64,000 bases of DNA from Treponema sp. Marseille-Q4130 (GTDB lineage Bacteria; Spirochaetota; Spirochaetia; Treponematales; Treponemataceae): NCBI RefSeq assembly GCF_014334325.1, contig NZ_JACSET010000002.1, forward strand, positions 62,001 through 126,000, read 5' to 3'. The notes under the pieces were generated by a model. It searched no databases, had not been told where the DNA came from, and saw only the letters and a list, made by a program, of their open reading frames with translations. A program made the position numbers and the translations under genes. Of this stretch, positions 18,095 to 27,106 are shown piece after piece. Position 1 is the stretch's first letter; every line of letters starts with the position of its first letter.

Positions 18095-18123
18095 ATTATA
18101 GCAGGAAAGTTTCCGTTCGTCCA
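18095..18123 (-). promoter_or_regulatory. Promoter of pyrG inside the 3' end of brkB (leaderless type)
   Basis: Minus strand TGGACG (18118-18123), 17-bp spacer, TATAAT (18095-18100), then 7 nt and the pyrG ATG. The predicted transcription start coincides with the start codon. No Shine-Dalgarno is present. Confidence 0.5.
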
Positions 18124-19394
18124 TAAACTCGCGAAACATATTCGGATATGTGCGACAGCGCTTTTTCGGCCGTTTTGTGATTTATTTCGAGAAGGCTCCG
18201 AAACTCTTCGGCCGAAATCTTCATCAGTTTGCAGTCGGTTTCCGCTTTTGCTTCCGATGTGCGCACCTGATCGAGTATGCACGTCTCTTCTCCGAAAAAA
18301 GATCCCGTATCGCAGTAGGAAAGGTTTCCGTTTCTGTTGATTCGCACTGCGCCGCTGACGACGTAATACGAATCGTCGGAGCGGTCGTTCTTTGCATAGA
18401 TGATCGAACCCGCTTTATAATTTTCGACGTTATTCTTGTTCATAATCGCCGACGGCGTGATAAAGAGGGTGCGCTTTACGATCGAATTGAGTTTCGTGTC
18501 GTCGCGGTCGGGCAGAAGATATAATTCGCTTAAAAGCAGCGGATCAAAAAATTGTACTATATATACCACTTGCGCGAAGATAAAAAACAGCGTAAAGAAA
18601 ATATACGTTTGAAATAAAAAAATCATAACCCCGCTCAAAACGCCGTAAATGATATTGTAATTCGCTATGTTTAAAAATTCATTCGTCAATTTTGCCGCTG
18701 CAAAAAACGAAAGCGTGCACAGCGCGGAGCAGGCTGCGCAGAGTTTTGCACGGGGTTTCGTTTCCGACGCATAGCGGTAGGCGAGCAGCACGATGATAAA
18801 GATGAGTGCGAACTCGGCTGCGGTGATGAATGTGCCGGGCGCGACTCCGAAAAAGGGATGAAGCGTTTCAGACAGCGATGCAAGAGGGGAAAGCATAAAA
18901 AAATTTCTGAACGCAAAAACCGCAAGTACGATGATCGTCGCGATGACGACGAGCGCAAGCTCTCCGGTGACGATGAGCGCATGGTTGAAGATCGCGCGGG
19001 ATTTTATTTTTTTATGAAAAATGCGGCGCATGCCCTGCATGACCGCTGCGAATGATTTTCTCGACATCAGCACGATAAAAAGGGCGAGTACGAATTCGAT
19101 CCGGCCGAAGGTTTTTACTTTCAGTATACCGTCGATAAAGGATTCGGCGTCGAACATCGTTTTGTATTCGGAAATACGCGATAAAACCGAATCGATGATT
19201 TCCGGCGAGGCATGGGTGATGCGCACGAGGACGGCGAGTACCGTCATCACGATCGGGATAAACGAAAAGAGAAAACCGAACGCACAGGAAGCCGCGCACG
19301 TGTAGAGATTGTTCCGCGCGTAAAACGACGCCGTCAAATAGATGAGCTGACCGACCGTATTTTTTGCCGAGCGTTTTTTATGCCGTCTTTTCAT
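18096..19394 (-). CDS. BrkB/YihY family membrane protein fused to a cyclic-nucleotide-binding-type domain
   Basis: A 432-residue fusion. Residues about 15-285 are a BrkB (YihY) domain with about six membrane segments ([35 protein letters not shown] is the typical late motif). Residues about 310-425 are a CRP/PKA-type cNMP-binding fold: [25 protein letters not shown] and the phosphate-cassette-like [19 protein letters not shown]. The BrkB family has no settled function. The fusion suggests gating by a small ligand on the cytoplasmic side, which is inference. It lies 8 nt before pyrG and 24 nt after asnS on the same strand. Confidence 0.85.
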   Translation of the reverse strand: MKRRHKKRSAKNTVGQLIYLTASFYARNNLYTCAASCAFGFLFSFIPIVMTVLAVLVRITHASPEIIDSVLSRISEYKTMFDAESFIDGILKVKTFGRIEFVLALFIVLMSRKSFAAVMQGMRRIFHKKIKSRAIFNHALIVTGELALVVIATIIVLAVFAFRNFFMLSPLASLSETLHPFFGVAPGTFITAAEFALIFIIVLLAYRYASETKPRAKLCAACSALCTLSFFAAAKLTNEFLNIANYNIIYGVLSGVMIFLFQTYIFFTLFFIFAQVVYIVQFFDPLLLSELYLLPDRDDTKLNSIVKRTLFITPSAIMNKNNVENYKAGSIIYAKNDRSDDSYYVVSGAVRINRNGNLSYCDTGSFFGEETCILDQVRTSEAKAETDCKLMKISAEEFRSLLEINHKTAEKALSHISEYVSRVYGRTETFLL

Positions 19395-19403
19395 GAACGG
19401 CTT

Positions 19404-19432
19404 ATTATAGCGCGCTTTTTAAAAATCCGCCA
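19404..19432 (-). promoter_or_regulatory. Possible promoter of the brkB fusion gene
   Basis: A perfect TATAAT (19404-19409, minus strand) lies 9 nt before the ATG. The element at the -35 position (GGCGGA) is poor. No ribosome-binding site is seen. A weaker example of the leaderless arrangement. Confidence 0.3.
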
Positions 19433-20870
19433 GCTTCGGCGCGCGCGGATAGGGGATGACGTCGCGGAGGTTCGACATACCGGTAACGTAGCGGAGGAGG
19501 CGCTCGAATCCGAGGCCGAAACCCGAATGCGGTACCGTGCCGAACCTGCGCAAGTCGAGATACCACGTATAATTCGACATATCCATATTGCGCTCGTTAC
19601 ATGCAGCCAGCAGTTTGTCGTAATTTTCTTCGCGCTCGCTTCCGCCGATTATTTCGCCGATGCCCGGAACGAGGACGTCGAGGGCTTTTACCGTTTTGCC
19701 GTCGTCGTTTTGTTTCATATAAAACGCTTTGATCGCTTTTGGATAATTGTAAACCATGACGGGGCATTTGTAGATTTGCTCGGTGAGGTAGCGCTCGTGT
19801 TCGGTTTGAATATCGCAGCCCCAAAACGGCTTGTATTCGAATTTATCGGCGTGTTTTTCGAGCGCTTCGATCGCTTCGGTGTACGAAATCCGCTTAAACG
19901 GCGTTTCGGCGACGTGTTCGAGCATTGCGATGAGACCGTTTTGAATACGTTTGTCGAAGAATTCCAAATCGCTCCGGCACTTTTCGAGCGCCCAGCGCAA
20001 AAGGTATTGGATAAAGCTTTCGGCCAAATCCATATCGTCGTCCAAATCGAAAAAGGCCATTTCGGGTTCTATCATCCAAAATTCGGACAAGTGGCGCGGA
20101 GTATTCGAATTTTCTGCGCGAAACGTCGGTCCGAATGTGTACACGCGCGAAAGGGCGGTCGCAAGCGTTTCCGCTTCGAGCTGTCCGCTCACCGTGAGGC
20201 TCGCTTTTTTGCCGAAAAAGTCTTTCGAATAATCGACGAGGGATGAAGCGCTTTCGGCCTTTTTGCCGGCATTCCCCGCTTTGACACCGATCTCCGCGAT
20301 CTTTTCGAGAGACAGCGTTGTCACTTGAAACATTTCGCCCGCGCCTTCGGCGTCGCTGCACGTGATGATCGGTGCGTTGATATATTGGAAGCCGTTTTCC
20401 TGAAAAAATGAGTGAACGGCGAAGGCCATCTGATTGCGCATACGGAATACCGCACCGAAAGTATTTGTCCGCGCTCTGAGGTGAGCGTTTTCGCGGAGAT
20501 ATTCCATCGACATCTTGTTTTTTTGAAGCGGATAAGCGTCGCTTGGACATTCTCCGAGAACGATAAGCTTTTCGAGCGTCACTTCGACGGCCTGTCCCGA
20601 CGCGGGCGAAGGGACGAGGAGCCCTTCGGCGCGCACCGAAGCGCCGGTATTCGCTTTTGCAATATTTTCTTCTATCGCTTTGACGTCGGCTCCGGCGGAA
20701 GGGGACGTACGGTCGAAAGTCAGCTGGATCGATGCAAACGAGCTGCCGTCGTTTACTTGAATGAATACGAGATTTTTCGAATCGCGCACGGTTCTCACCC
20801 AGCCGCACACGGTGACGGCTTTTCCGTCGGGCTTTGATGCAAGCAGATCTTTTATGAGCGTCGGTTTCAT
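19419..20870 (-). CDS. asnS: Asparaginyl-tRNA synthetase
   Basis: A 483-residue class IIb aminoacyl-tRNA synthetase that charges tRNA-Asn. The N-terminal OB-fold anticodon domain has VTVCGWVRTVRDSKNLVFIQVNDG. Class II motif 2 is seen as FGPTFRAENSNTPRHLSEFWMIEPEM and motif 3 as GFGLGFERLLRYVTG. The ATG at 20870 fits family starts; an in-frame extension to 21008 has no support. There is no ribosome-binding site, but a promoter with its -10 only 7 nt upstream predicts a leaderless mRNA. Confidence 0.95.
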   Translation of the reverse strand: MKPTLIKDLLASKPDGKAVTVCGWVRTVRDSKNLVFIQVNDGSSFASIQLTFDRTSPSAGADVKAIEENIAKANTGASVRAEGLLVPSPASGQAVEVTLEKLIVLGECPSDAYPLQKNKMSMEYLRENAHLRARTNTFGAVFRMRNQMAFAVHSFFQENGFQYINAPIITCSDAEGAGEMFQVTTLSLEKIAEIGVKAGNAGKKAESASSLVDYSKDFFGKKASLTVSGQLEAETLATALSRVYTFGPTFRAENSNTPRHLSEFWMIEPEMAFFDLDDDMDLAESFIQYLLRWALEKCRSDLEFFDKRIQNGLIAMLEHVAETPFKRISYTEAIEALEKHADKFEYKPFWGCDIQTEHERYLTEQIYKCPVMVYNYPKAIKAFYMKQNDDGKTVKALDVLVPGIGEIIGGSEREENYDKLLAACNERNMDMSNYTWYLDLRRFGTVPHSGFGLGFERLLRYVTGMSNLRDVIPYPRAPKLADF

Positions 20871-20877
20871 GCGTACG

Positions 20878-20906
20878 ATTGTAGCGATTTTATGTTGTTT
20901 GAGCAA
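20878..20906 (-). promoter_or_regulatory. Promoter of asnS (leaderless type)
   Basis: Minus strand TTGCTC (20901-20906), 17-bp spacer, TACAAT (20878-20883), 7 nt, then ATG. Transcription is predicted to start at the A of the ATG. Confidence 0.55.
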
Positions 20907-20970
20907 TGTGCCGCGCAAGTCAACGTTCGCATGAGCGTCGCATTCGCTTCGTTGCTGAAAATCCTCGCCG

Positions 20971-20998
20971 TCAATCCCTCGAAAATAAATCGCGCGTA
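20971..20998. repeat. 28-bp direct repeat, left copy (copy of the ugd 3' end)
   Basis: Identical over 28 bp to 23055-23082, which is the last part of ugd (begins TCAATCCCTC on the plus strand). The two copies flank the GT-C gene at 21074-22900. Confidence 0.85.
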
Positions 20999-21073
20999 CG
21001 GTTTTCAACTGCGAACTGTTGCGCGGCAGAAAATATCGCTCATCCTAATTCCGAAGCTTTTTTATCAGACTTA

Positions 21074-22900
21074 TTAAAACGCATCGATAAACGCTTTTTT
21101 GTTTTTGAATTCGAACACACGATAAAAATTGTCCGAATAGACCTGAGTCCCGTTTTTAAATACGGCACGCTGGGAAGCATCGTTGTATTGTTTTTGAGTT
21201 ACAAGGAAAAAAATCGGCTCATTCGCTTTGTAATCATCGCGATAAAAACGCTCGGGTGTCAGCCATAAATCGCATTTAAATTTAGTTGGAATATATTTGA
21301 CGCCGTCTATCGTATCATAATAAAGATTTCCGAATTCAACTCTGCCGTCCGTCATCATCGTAAAAACATTTGCATTCCAAAACGTCGCATAACCGAAATC
21401 GTAGTTGTCGTCGAGAAAGCGGCATACGGCGCGCTTATCAAGATTCCCATCTGAAGTTAAAACATCGATATAAGTGGTAAATGCCCCTAAAATGAGGGCA
21501 ACAGAAAACGACACGCCGACAAGGTATTTTTTCAGCACGGAAAGATTTGGGCTTTCTAGAAACAGCGCAAAGCATGGGACACAATAAACAAGAGACGGAA
21601 TAAAATATCGATCCTTGTATTCTGTATGAATTATTGCAAATGAATTTAAAACAATCATAACTGCAGCTATGATAAAGAAAAATCGTTTATGTTCCGATTC
21701 ATGTTTTTTTATGCATACGACAAAACACACGATAAAAAATATAAACGCGCTATATAGCATAACGTTGTTTATCCCTGCAGGTCCGAAAACAAGCACACCG
21801 TTATGATAACCGAATATCTCAAATATCGATCGATGAACATCTGAAAAACTGACGTCTCCGATAGTATTGAATCGTATATCGTTCCATGTTGAAAATGAAA
21901 AAAGCCTCTTCAGCACCAATGAATTTACAATATATCCGAAACCGCTTAAAAAAATATTCATCACGGCATAGAACGTCGGCCTGTCTTTTATAAAAAAATG
22001 GGAAAAATCAAATGCTTCTTTTCGGTTTACAAGACGATAAACGGAAAAAGCGACAATTGCAAGTGCAATAGGAAACTGAAAATTCAAAATGTATCGTATA
22101 CCCGACGCTCCTGAAATAAAGGCAAGCGTGAAAAAAACTATCGCAAACGTTTTTCTTTTTTTTGCCGAAAGCTCCGAATATGCGAGTGACAGAAAAAGCC
22201 CCGTATATATAAAACTTATCGTGATGTGCGGAATATAATAATTTCCGAATTGCACAATATTCCACATCGTACGCGACCAAGGTATAAAAATAAACAGTGC
22301 ACACAGAAGCTTTATCCATCGGTTTTTTACACCGAGAGTTCCGAGCAAAAACCACAACGAGAGCGGCAACGCGAAACACAAAATAATCGCAGAGACGGCT
22401 TTTACCGTAAGCCAACTCGACGTAAATGCAAAGAGGAACGATGTAACAAGCTGCGTGTTTAAAAGGCGCAATTCCGTCGAATAATGCCATGAGCGCGGCC
22501 AAAATGTTTTATGCGTAAAGCATTCTTTGGCAAGCATGAGTTCAGATGCCATATCGCTGTCCATGTTTTGTATGCAGCGCGCAAAAGCACAGAATTCTGT
22601 CAAAATCACAGCTGCGATAAAAAACTGCACGATCAAAATTATCTTCGTTTTTTTTGAAAATTTAAGAAAAAACAAAGCGTCAAAAAAAATAACCGTAAAA
22701 ATCGGAAATCCGATAAGCGGAGCAATTGTCTGCCGAACCTTTGCAGGATTTATAGGACGATGTAACATTTGTGTTTCGACAACGGTTTGAATATATGTGA
22801 AAATCTGTGCGGAATATGCGATCAAAGCTACGCTCACTGCAAGAGCTGCTGTAGATACAATTAAAAGGGTTATATCCGTTTTTTTTGAAAAAGCGTTCAT
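21074..22900 (-). CDS. Polytopic GT-C-type membrane protein, probable glycosyltransferase
   Basis: A 608-residue membrane protein with about 11-12 membrane segments and a C-terminal soluble tail of about 110 residues. The first large loop carries CIQNMDSDMASELMLAKE, an acidic motif where GT-C enzymes that use polyprenyl-phosphate sugars keep their catalytic acids. No sequence-level family could be named. It lies between 28-bp direct repeats, and its A+T-rich composition suggests later insertion. AAGGAG supports the ATG; the promoter is at 23011-23040. Likely role: transfer of a sugar to a surface glycan outside the inner membrane. Confidence 0.65.
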   Translation of the reverse strand: MNAFSKKTDITLLIVSTAALAVSVALIAYSAQIFTYIQTVVETQMLHRPINPAKVRQTIAPLIGFPIFTVIFFDALFFLKFSKKTKIILIVQFFIAAVILTEFCAFARCIQNMDSDMASELMLAKECFTHKTFWPRSWHYSTELRLLNTQLVTSFLFAFTSSWLTVKAVSAIILCFALPLSLWFLLGTLGVKNRWIKLLCALFIFIPWSRTMWNIVQFGNYYIPHITISFIYTGLFLSLAYSELSAKKRKTFAIVFFTLAFISGASGIRYILNFQFPIALAIVAFSVYRLVNRKEAFDFSHFFIKDRPTFYAVMNIFLSGFGYIVNSLVLKRLFSFSTWNDIRFNTIGDVSFSDVHRSIFEIFGYHNGVLVFGPAGINNVMLYSAFIFFIVCFVVCIKKHESEHKRFFFIIAAVMIVLNSFAIIHTEYKDRYFIPSLVYCVPCFALFLESPNLSVLKKYLVGVSFSVALILGAFTTYIDVLTSDGNLDKRAVCRFLDDNYDFGYATFWNANVFTMMTDGRVEFGNLYYDTIDGVKYIPTKFKCDLWLTPERFYRDDYKANEPIFFLVTQKQYNDASQRAVFKNGTQVYSDNFYRVFEFKNKKAFIDAF

Positions 22901-23010
22901 TTCTATTTGCTCCTTTATATTTCCATTTGAATTGAACCGGTAAGTTGCGACCGGTCGGCGATTGTTTTACCGGCAAAGCGCCGAACTAAAAGATCATAAT
23001 GTGCCATTCA

Positions 23011-23040
23011 AGTATAATATATACATCGGTCAAAATTCAA
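23011..23040 (-). promoter_or_regulatory. sigma70-type promoter of the GT-C gene
   Basis: Minus strand TTGAAT (23035-23040), 18-bp spacer, TATACT (23011-23016). The leader of about 100 nt contains a hairpin (CCGGTAA 22937-22943 / TTACCGG 22967-22973) with the palindrome CGACCGGTCG in its loop. Confidence 0.5.
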
Positions 23041-23054
23041 TTGCGGCTTTATCA

Positions 23055-23082
23055 TCAATCCCTCGAAAATAAATCGCGCGTA
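23055..23082. repeat. 28-bp direct repeat, right copy (3' end of ugd)
   Basis: The terminal codons of ugd, identical to 20971-20998. See that entry. Confidence 0.85.
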
Positions 23083-24239
23083 TAGACTTTTTCTTTTACA
23101 TCGTCCAAATCGTGCGCCGATCGGTTTGCGATTATGATGTCGCATTGCTTTTTAAATTCGTCGAGGTCTTTAATTATTTCCGAATTAAAAAAATCGCCTC
23201 CGCTGTACGTCGGTTCGTAGACGACGACCCGTATGCCCTTCGCTTTGATGCGCTTCATAACGCCTTGAATCGACGATTGACGGAAATTATCGCTGTCCGC
23301 TTTCATCGTCAGACGGTACACGCCGACCGTTTTCGGCTTTTTTGCGATTATCCGATCGGCGATAAAATCTTTGCGCGTCCTGTTCGATTCGACGATCGCG
23401 CCGATTAAATTGTTCGGAACGCGGTCGTAATTTGCGAGCAGCTGCTTCGTATCTTTCGGCAAACAATATCCGCCGTAACCGAACGACGGATTGTTGTAAA
23501 AGTCGCCGACGCGGGGATCGAGACATACGCCGCGTATAATCGATCGCGTGTCAAGCCCGCGGACTTCCGCGTACGTGTCGAGTTCGTTGAAATACGCGAC
23601 ACGCAACGCAAGAAAAGTGTTTGCAAACAGTTTAATTGCTTCCGCTTCGGTACAGTGCGGATAAAGCACGGGAATATCCTTTTTAATTGCGCCCGCTTTT
23701 AAAAGCGAAGCGAAGGTTTCAGCTTTTTCTTTGAGCGCTTCACAGTCTTTGGGATAGCTTACGACGATACGCGACGGGTAGAGGTTGTCGTAGAGCGCAT
23801 GACCTTCGCGTAAAAATTCAGGAGAAAAGAGTATGTTCGGGAATTCTTTTTCTTTTCTGATTTTTTCCGTGTAGCCGACGGGAACCGTCGATTTTATGAC
23901 GATCACCGTGTCGGGATTTATTTTTTTTACAAGGTCGATGACGGCTTCGACGGACGACGTATCGAAATAATTTTTTTCGGGATCGTAATTTGTCGGCGTC
24001 GAAACAATGACAAAGTCGGCTCCTTCGTATGCGAGTCGGGCATCGAGCGTCGCCGTGAGCGAAAGATTCCCTTTTGCAAGATAGGTTTCGATTTCTTTAT
24101 CGACGATCGGAGATTTTTTGTTATTGAGCATATCGATCTTTTCCCGAACGATGTCGACGGCATATACGTCGTTGTGTTCGGCCAAAAGTATCGCGTTTGA
24201 AAGCCCTACATATCCAGTTCCTGCAACAGCTATTTTCAT
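23055..24239 (-). CDS. ugd: UDP-glucose 6-dehydrogenase
   Basis: A 394-residue NAD-dependent dehydrogenase that oxidises UDP-glucose twice to UDP-glucuronate, a precursor for acidic surface polysaccharides. The N-terminal NAD fold begins [29 protein letters not shown]. The central helix has [23 protein letters not shown], and the catalytic Cys is in [15 protein letters not shown]. Length fits the short bacterial type. GGGAGG precedes the ATG; the promoter is at 24283-24311. Confidence 0.95.
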   Translation of the reverse strand: MKIAVAGTGYVGLSNAILLAEHNDVYAVDIVREKIDMLNNKKSPIVDKEIETYLAKGNLSLTATLDARLAYEGADFVIVSTPTNYDPEKNYFDTSSVEAVIDLVKKINPDTVIVIKSTVPVGYTEKIRKEKEFPNILFSPEFLREGHALYDNLYPSRIVVSYPKDCEALKEKAETFASLLKAGAIKKDIPVLYPHCTEAEAIKLFANTFLALRVAYFNELDTYAEVRGLDTRSIIRGVCLDPRVGDFYNNPSFGYGGYCLPKDTKQLLANYDRVPNNLIGAIVESNRTRKDFIADRIIAKKPKTVGVYRLTMKADSDNFRQSSIQGVMKRIKAKGIRVVVYEPTYSGGDFFNSEIIKDLDEFKKQCDIIIANRSAHDLDDVKEKVYTRDLFSRD

Positions 24240-24282
24240 AGCAAAAACCTCCCGTAAAAAAATCTTTCAAAAAATACGGATA

Positions 24283-24311
24283 AAAATATCCTGCTCGGCG
24301 CCGCTTTGCAA
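24283..24311 (-). promoter_or_regulatory. sigma70-type promoter of ugd
   Basis: Minus strand TTGCAA (24306-24311), 17-bp spacer, TATTTT (24283-24288). The leader is about 37 nt with GGGAGG. It starts at the end of the GT8 gene. Confidence 0.45.
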
Positions 24312-24322
24312 CAGCATACACA

Positions 24323-25321
24323 TTATCGTTTGAGTCGTTTTACTTTTTTTGCCAATGCACGAATGCCCCCTGCCAGCATTTCGAAGAATTTAAAGACGTG
24401 CGGTGCGTGGGCTTTCATATCGGCGATGGTAAACAAAAGCGGCGACTGCATGATGCTTACGATGCGCTTGTCGTTTACGAGATGCACTTTATTAAATTGA
24501 AACTTCGGAGATTCGATCATGGTTTTTATATCGTCAGGAATCGTTCCCGCCTCTTTTATTCTTTTGAGAAGAGATGCGTCCGCAAGTTTGTAGTAGGGAA
24601 CGTAATTTTTTCCGCCGAATTCGGACGAATAGTAGTGAATGATTTTTGCGTCTTTCAGATACGCGAGCCCCCCGTGGCTCAGCTGGCAGTTCCATTCGCC
24701 GTCCAAAAACGCATTTCCGAATCGCATCCGATACCATGCTTCATTAAATGCGCTTTGGTCGTGATGATCTTTTTTTACCGTATAGCCGTATTTCCACAGT
24801 TCGTGCCATAATTTAAAAAATTGCTTACTCGTTTCGGTATTTTTAACGAAGAATACGCCGCTGTTTATATGGAAACCGTTTTTTTTCGTTCCGCAAAAGC
24901 CGAGTTTTTTATCGCGTTTTAAAAAATAATCTTTGTGCACATGGTCGCCCAGCATAACGTGACCGTCGAGTACGCCGGCTATATCGGCTGTATGCTTTTC
25001 AACTGAAGATAGTTCGCCGGTTATTACGGTATCGCAATCGATATATAAAAAATCGTCGTGAATATAATCGGGAATCGTCGTCTTCAATATACGCGAGCGG
25101 GCGACGCCGTTCACGGTATCGTCGAATGAAACGGGGATGACCGACGCTGCGTAGGATTTGAGCTCGGAACGCTTGCCGAAAAAAGAAGCGGCCGTTGTAT
25201 CGTCGACAAGAAAAACGACGTCGGCATCTTTCATGTGACGCCTGAGCGAATAGACGGACATAAGCGCCTGTTCGTAATAGAGATCGTTCGGACTCGATAC
25301 CAAAACGTATACATACTTCAT
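24323..25321 (-). CDS. Glycosyltransferase family 8
   Basis: A 332-residue cytosolic retaining glycosyltransferase of the GT8 (LgtC/galactosyltransferase) type. It begins YVYVLVSSPNDLYYEQALMSVYSLRRH, has the metal-binding DXD motif as DFLYIDCDTV, then FHINSGVFFV and a C-terminal KIIHYYSS. ATG 25321 overlaps the upstream stop as ATGA, so it is coupled to the preceding GT-C gene; the longer frame to 25414 overlaps that gene and is not needed. Donor and acceptor are unknown. Confidence 0.9.
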   Translation of the reverse strand: MKYVYVLVSSPNDLYYEQALMSVYSLRRHMKDADVVFLVDDTTAASFFGKRSELKSYAASVIPVSFDDTVNGVARSRILKTTIPDYIHDDFLYIDCDTVITGELSSVEKHTADIAGVLDGHVMLGDHVHKDYFLKRDKKLGFCGTKKNGFHINSGVFFVKNTETSKQFFKLWHELWKYGYTVKKDHHDQSAFNEAWYRMRFGNAFLDGEWNCQLSHGGLAYLKDAKIIHYYSSEFGGKNYVPYYKLADASLLKRIKEAGTIPDDIKTMIESPKFQFNKVHLVNDKRIVSIMQSPLLFTIADMKAHAPHVFKFFEMLAGGIRALAKKVKRLKR

Positions 25322-27069
25322 TCGGCATATCCTTTGCGTTTCGCCGCATATAAAATACCGCAGGCGACCGATGTCTGTACGTAACCGCATTCGTTTAATC
25401 GCCGAATAATCCATTCGTTTCCCGATATCTCGTTATCGTTATCGCGTATCGATTTGTCGAGAAAGAGGATGTAATCCGGCAGTCTGTGACCGGCGAAATC
25501 TTCGTAATACGGCTCGATTCTGTAGTCGCTCGGCGGCAGCCGCCACGTTGTCGGTGCGCCGCATGCAAGATTCTTATCGACCAGATACGCCCACGGCGCA
25601 AGCTGCGAAATAAAAATTGTATCGCCTTTTTCGGTATCGATACGTTCAAGCGTATGCAGGATGCTGTCGTATTGCCGTTTGTATATACTGCCGGTATAGA
25701 GCCCACTTGCCGGCCCCTGTGTTATTTTTTCTGTTGCCGGATGGCGTGAGGGAATAAACGCAATATGCGGAAAAAGGCGGATATCTCTATACGTCAGATT
25801 GACTCGATAAAAAAAAGTACCGCACACGATAATCGCAAGCGGAAGATATTTTAATAATCGATTGGAAAGTTTTTCAGACGGAAAAGCATTTTCGAACGAT
25901 TGTATATAAACGGATGCTATGCCGCCGGAAACTACAACCATTCCTATGGAACAGACACCGAAACTCGTATCGGATGCGTAACAAAAAAAATACGATAAAA
26001 TTAATCCGGGGATGATAAAGTACAGTAATTCTCTTTTGTATTCGACGGCGGCTTTTTTTAGGGTATACGGAGAAAACAGCAACGCCGTAAAGATACCGTA
26101 ATGAAAAAATGCCATGATAAAAGCTCCGCAATCTTTTTCGATTACGATACCGTTTACGACGAGCAGGATGGTATTAAGTAAAAATAAAAGCGGTTTTGTC
26201 TTCGGCGTCAGCGCGATACGTTTTTTTAAAACGGCAATATATGCGGCGATTATCGGCAGATTCGTGATTACATACGGAAAGAGAATGAGACGCGGACATT
26301 TATAGAGGCGCTTTATCGTGTGGATCGGCTTTCGTCCGTATGCCGGATCGTTGAAAATATATTTTAAAGATTTCAAAATGCTTACAGGATCCGTTTTGTA
26401 CAGTACCGCAGCGATATATATCACGGCTACGAAAACCGTACCTGCCCAAATACAAAGCCAGAGTTTCCATCTTTTTCTCGTCGCAGAAAAGATCAGCAGC
26501 GCAGCCGATACTGTAATGTATACGAGCGCAAGGTAAGGATTGCACAGTACCGCCAGCGCAAAAAAAATGCCGGATATAAAAAGAAACAACCTATGCCGGT
26601 GCAGCTCAAAGAATGCGTATAACGCGACGATACCCAAAAGATAGGTTTCGCAGCCGATCACATAATACGACGGTCCGTTTATACACGCGCGTGCAAAGAT
26701 CAAAGCGACAAGCGCTAAAGTCAATGAAGCCGAACGGCGCATTTTTTTTGAAAAAATACAATACGCCGCGACTGCCGTCAACGCTTGAAAGAACAACGTT
26801 GCGATTCTAAAAAAAAGATATATTCCGTCCGTACTTCCGACGATTTTAATAAAAAGCGCATACAGCGGATATAAAAGCGGTTCATAGCTTTGCGTCGGCG
26901 ACCAATCGTCGATGAACAGCCGTTCGCCGGTCATCATACGGTTTACCGTAGACAGGTAAAACCCTTCGTCAGACCAGCAAAAACTGTAAAACAGATTGTT
27001 AAAAAGCAGCAAAGCGGTTATAGCGATTACGGCGTACGCAAATAACACGGTTTTATGTTTTACCGTCAT
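25318..27069 (-). CDS. GT-C membrane glycosyltransferase (GT39/ArnT-like)
   Basis: A 583-residue protein with 11-12 membrane segments. The first external loop has FCWSDEGFYLSTVNRMMTGE, the acidic DEG motif typical of GT39/ArnT-type enzymes that take sugars from polyprenyl phosphate. A soluble C-terminal domain follows from about residue 440. There is no ribosome-binding site; a strong promoter has its -10 8 nt before the ATG, so a leaderless mRNA is predicted. It is coupled to the GT8 gene by ATGA. Confidence 0.75.
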   Translation of the reverse strand: MTVKHKTVLFAYAVIAITALLLFNNLFYSFCWSDEGFYLSTVNRMMTGERLFIDDWSPTQSYEPLLYPLYALFIKIVGSTDGIYLFFRIATLFFQALTAVAAYCIFSKKMRRSASLTLALVALIFARACINGPSYYVIGCETYLLGIVALYAFFELHRHRLFLFISGIFFALAVLCNPYLALVYITVSAALLIFSATRKRWKLWLCIWAGTVFVAVIYIAAVLYKTDPVSILKSLKYIFNDPAYGRKPIHTIKRLYKCPRLILFPYVITNLPIIAAYIAVLKKRIALTPKTKPLLFLLNTILLVVNGIVIEKDCGAFIMAFFHYGIFTALLFSPYTLKKAAVEYKRELLYFIIPGLILSYFFCYASDTSFGVCSIGMVVVSGGIASVYIQSFENAFPSEKLSNRLLKYLPLAIIVCGTFFYRVNLTYRDIRLFPHIAFIPSRHPATEKITQGPASGLYTGSIYKRQYDSILHTLERIDTEKGDTIFISQLAPWAYLVDKNLACGAPTTWRLPPSDYRIEPYYEDFAGHRLPDYILFLDKSIRDNDNEISGNEWIIRRLNECGYVQTSVACGILYAAKRKGYAE

Positions 27070-27077
27070 AACGTATA

Positions 27078-27106
27078 ATTTTAATTTGGAATTATATTGT
27101 TGTCAA
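27078..27106 (-). promoter_or_regulatory. Promoter of the second GT-C gene (leaderless type)
   Basis: Minus strand TTGACA (27101-27106), 17-bp spacer, TAAAAT (27078-27083), 8 nt, then ATG. It overlaps the last codon of the upstream gene. Confidence 0.6.

Noticed and set aside
19212-20246. A 344-codon plus-strand open frame opposite brkB and asnS
   Set aside because: It is antisense to two well-recognised genes, has Arg/Phe/Val-rich low-plausibility sequence and no family motifs. Such long shadow frames are common opposite G+C-moderate genes here.
21074-22900. Transposon carrying the GT-C gene
   Set aside because: The flanking 28-bp repeats are direct, no transposase or terminal inverted repeats are present. 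Recorded as a recombination signature only.
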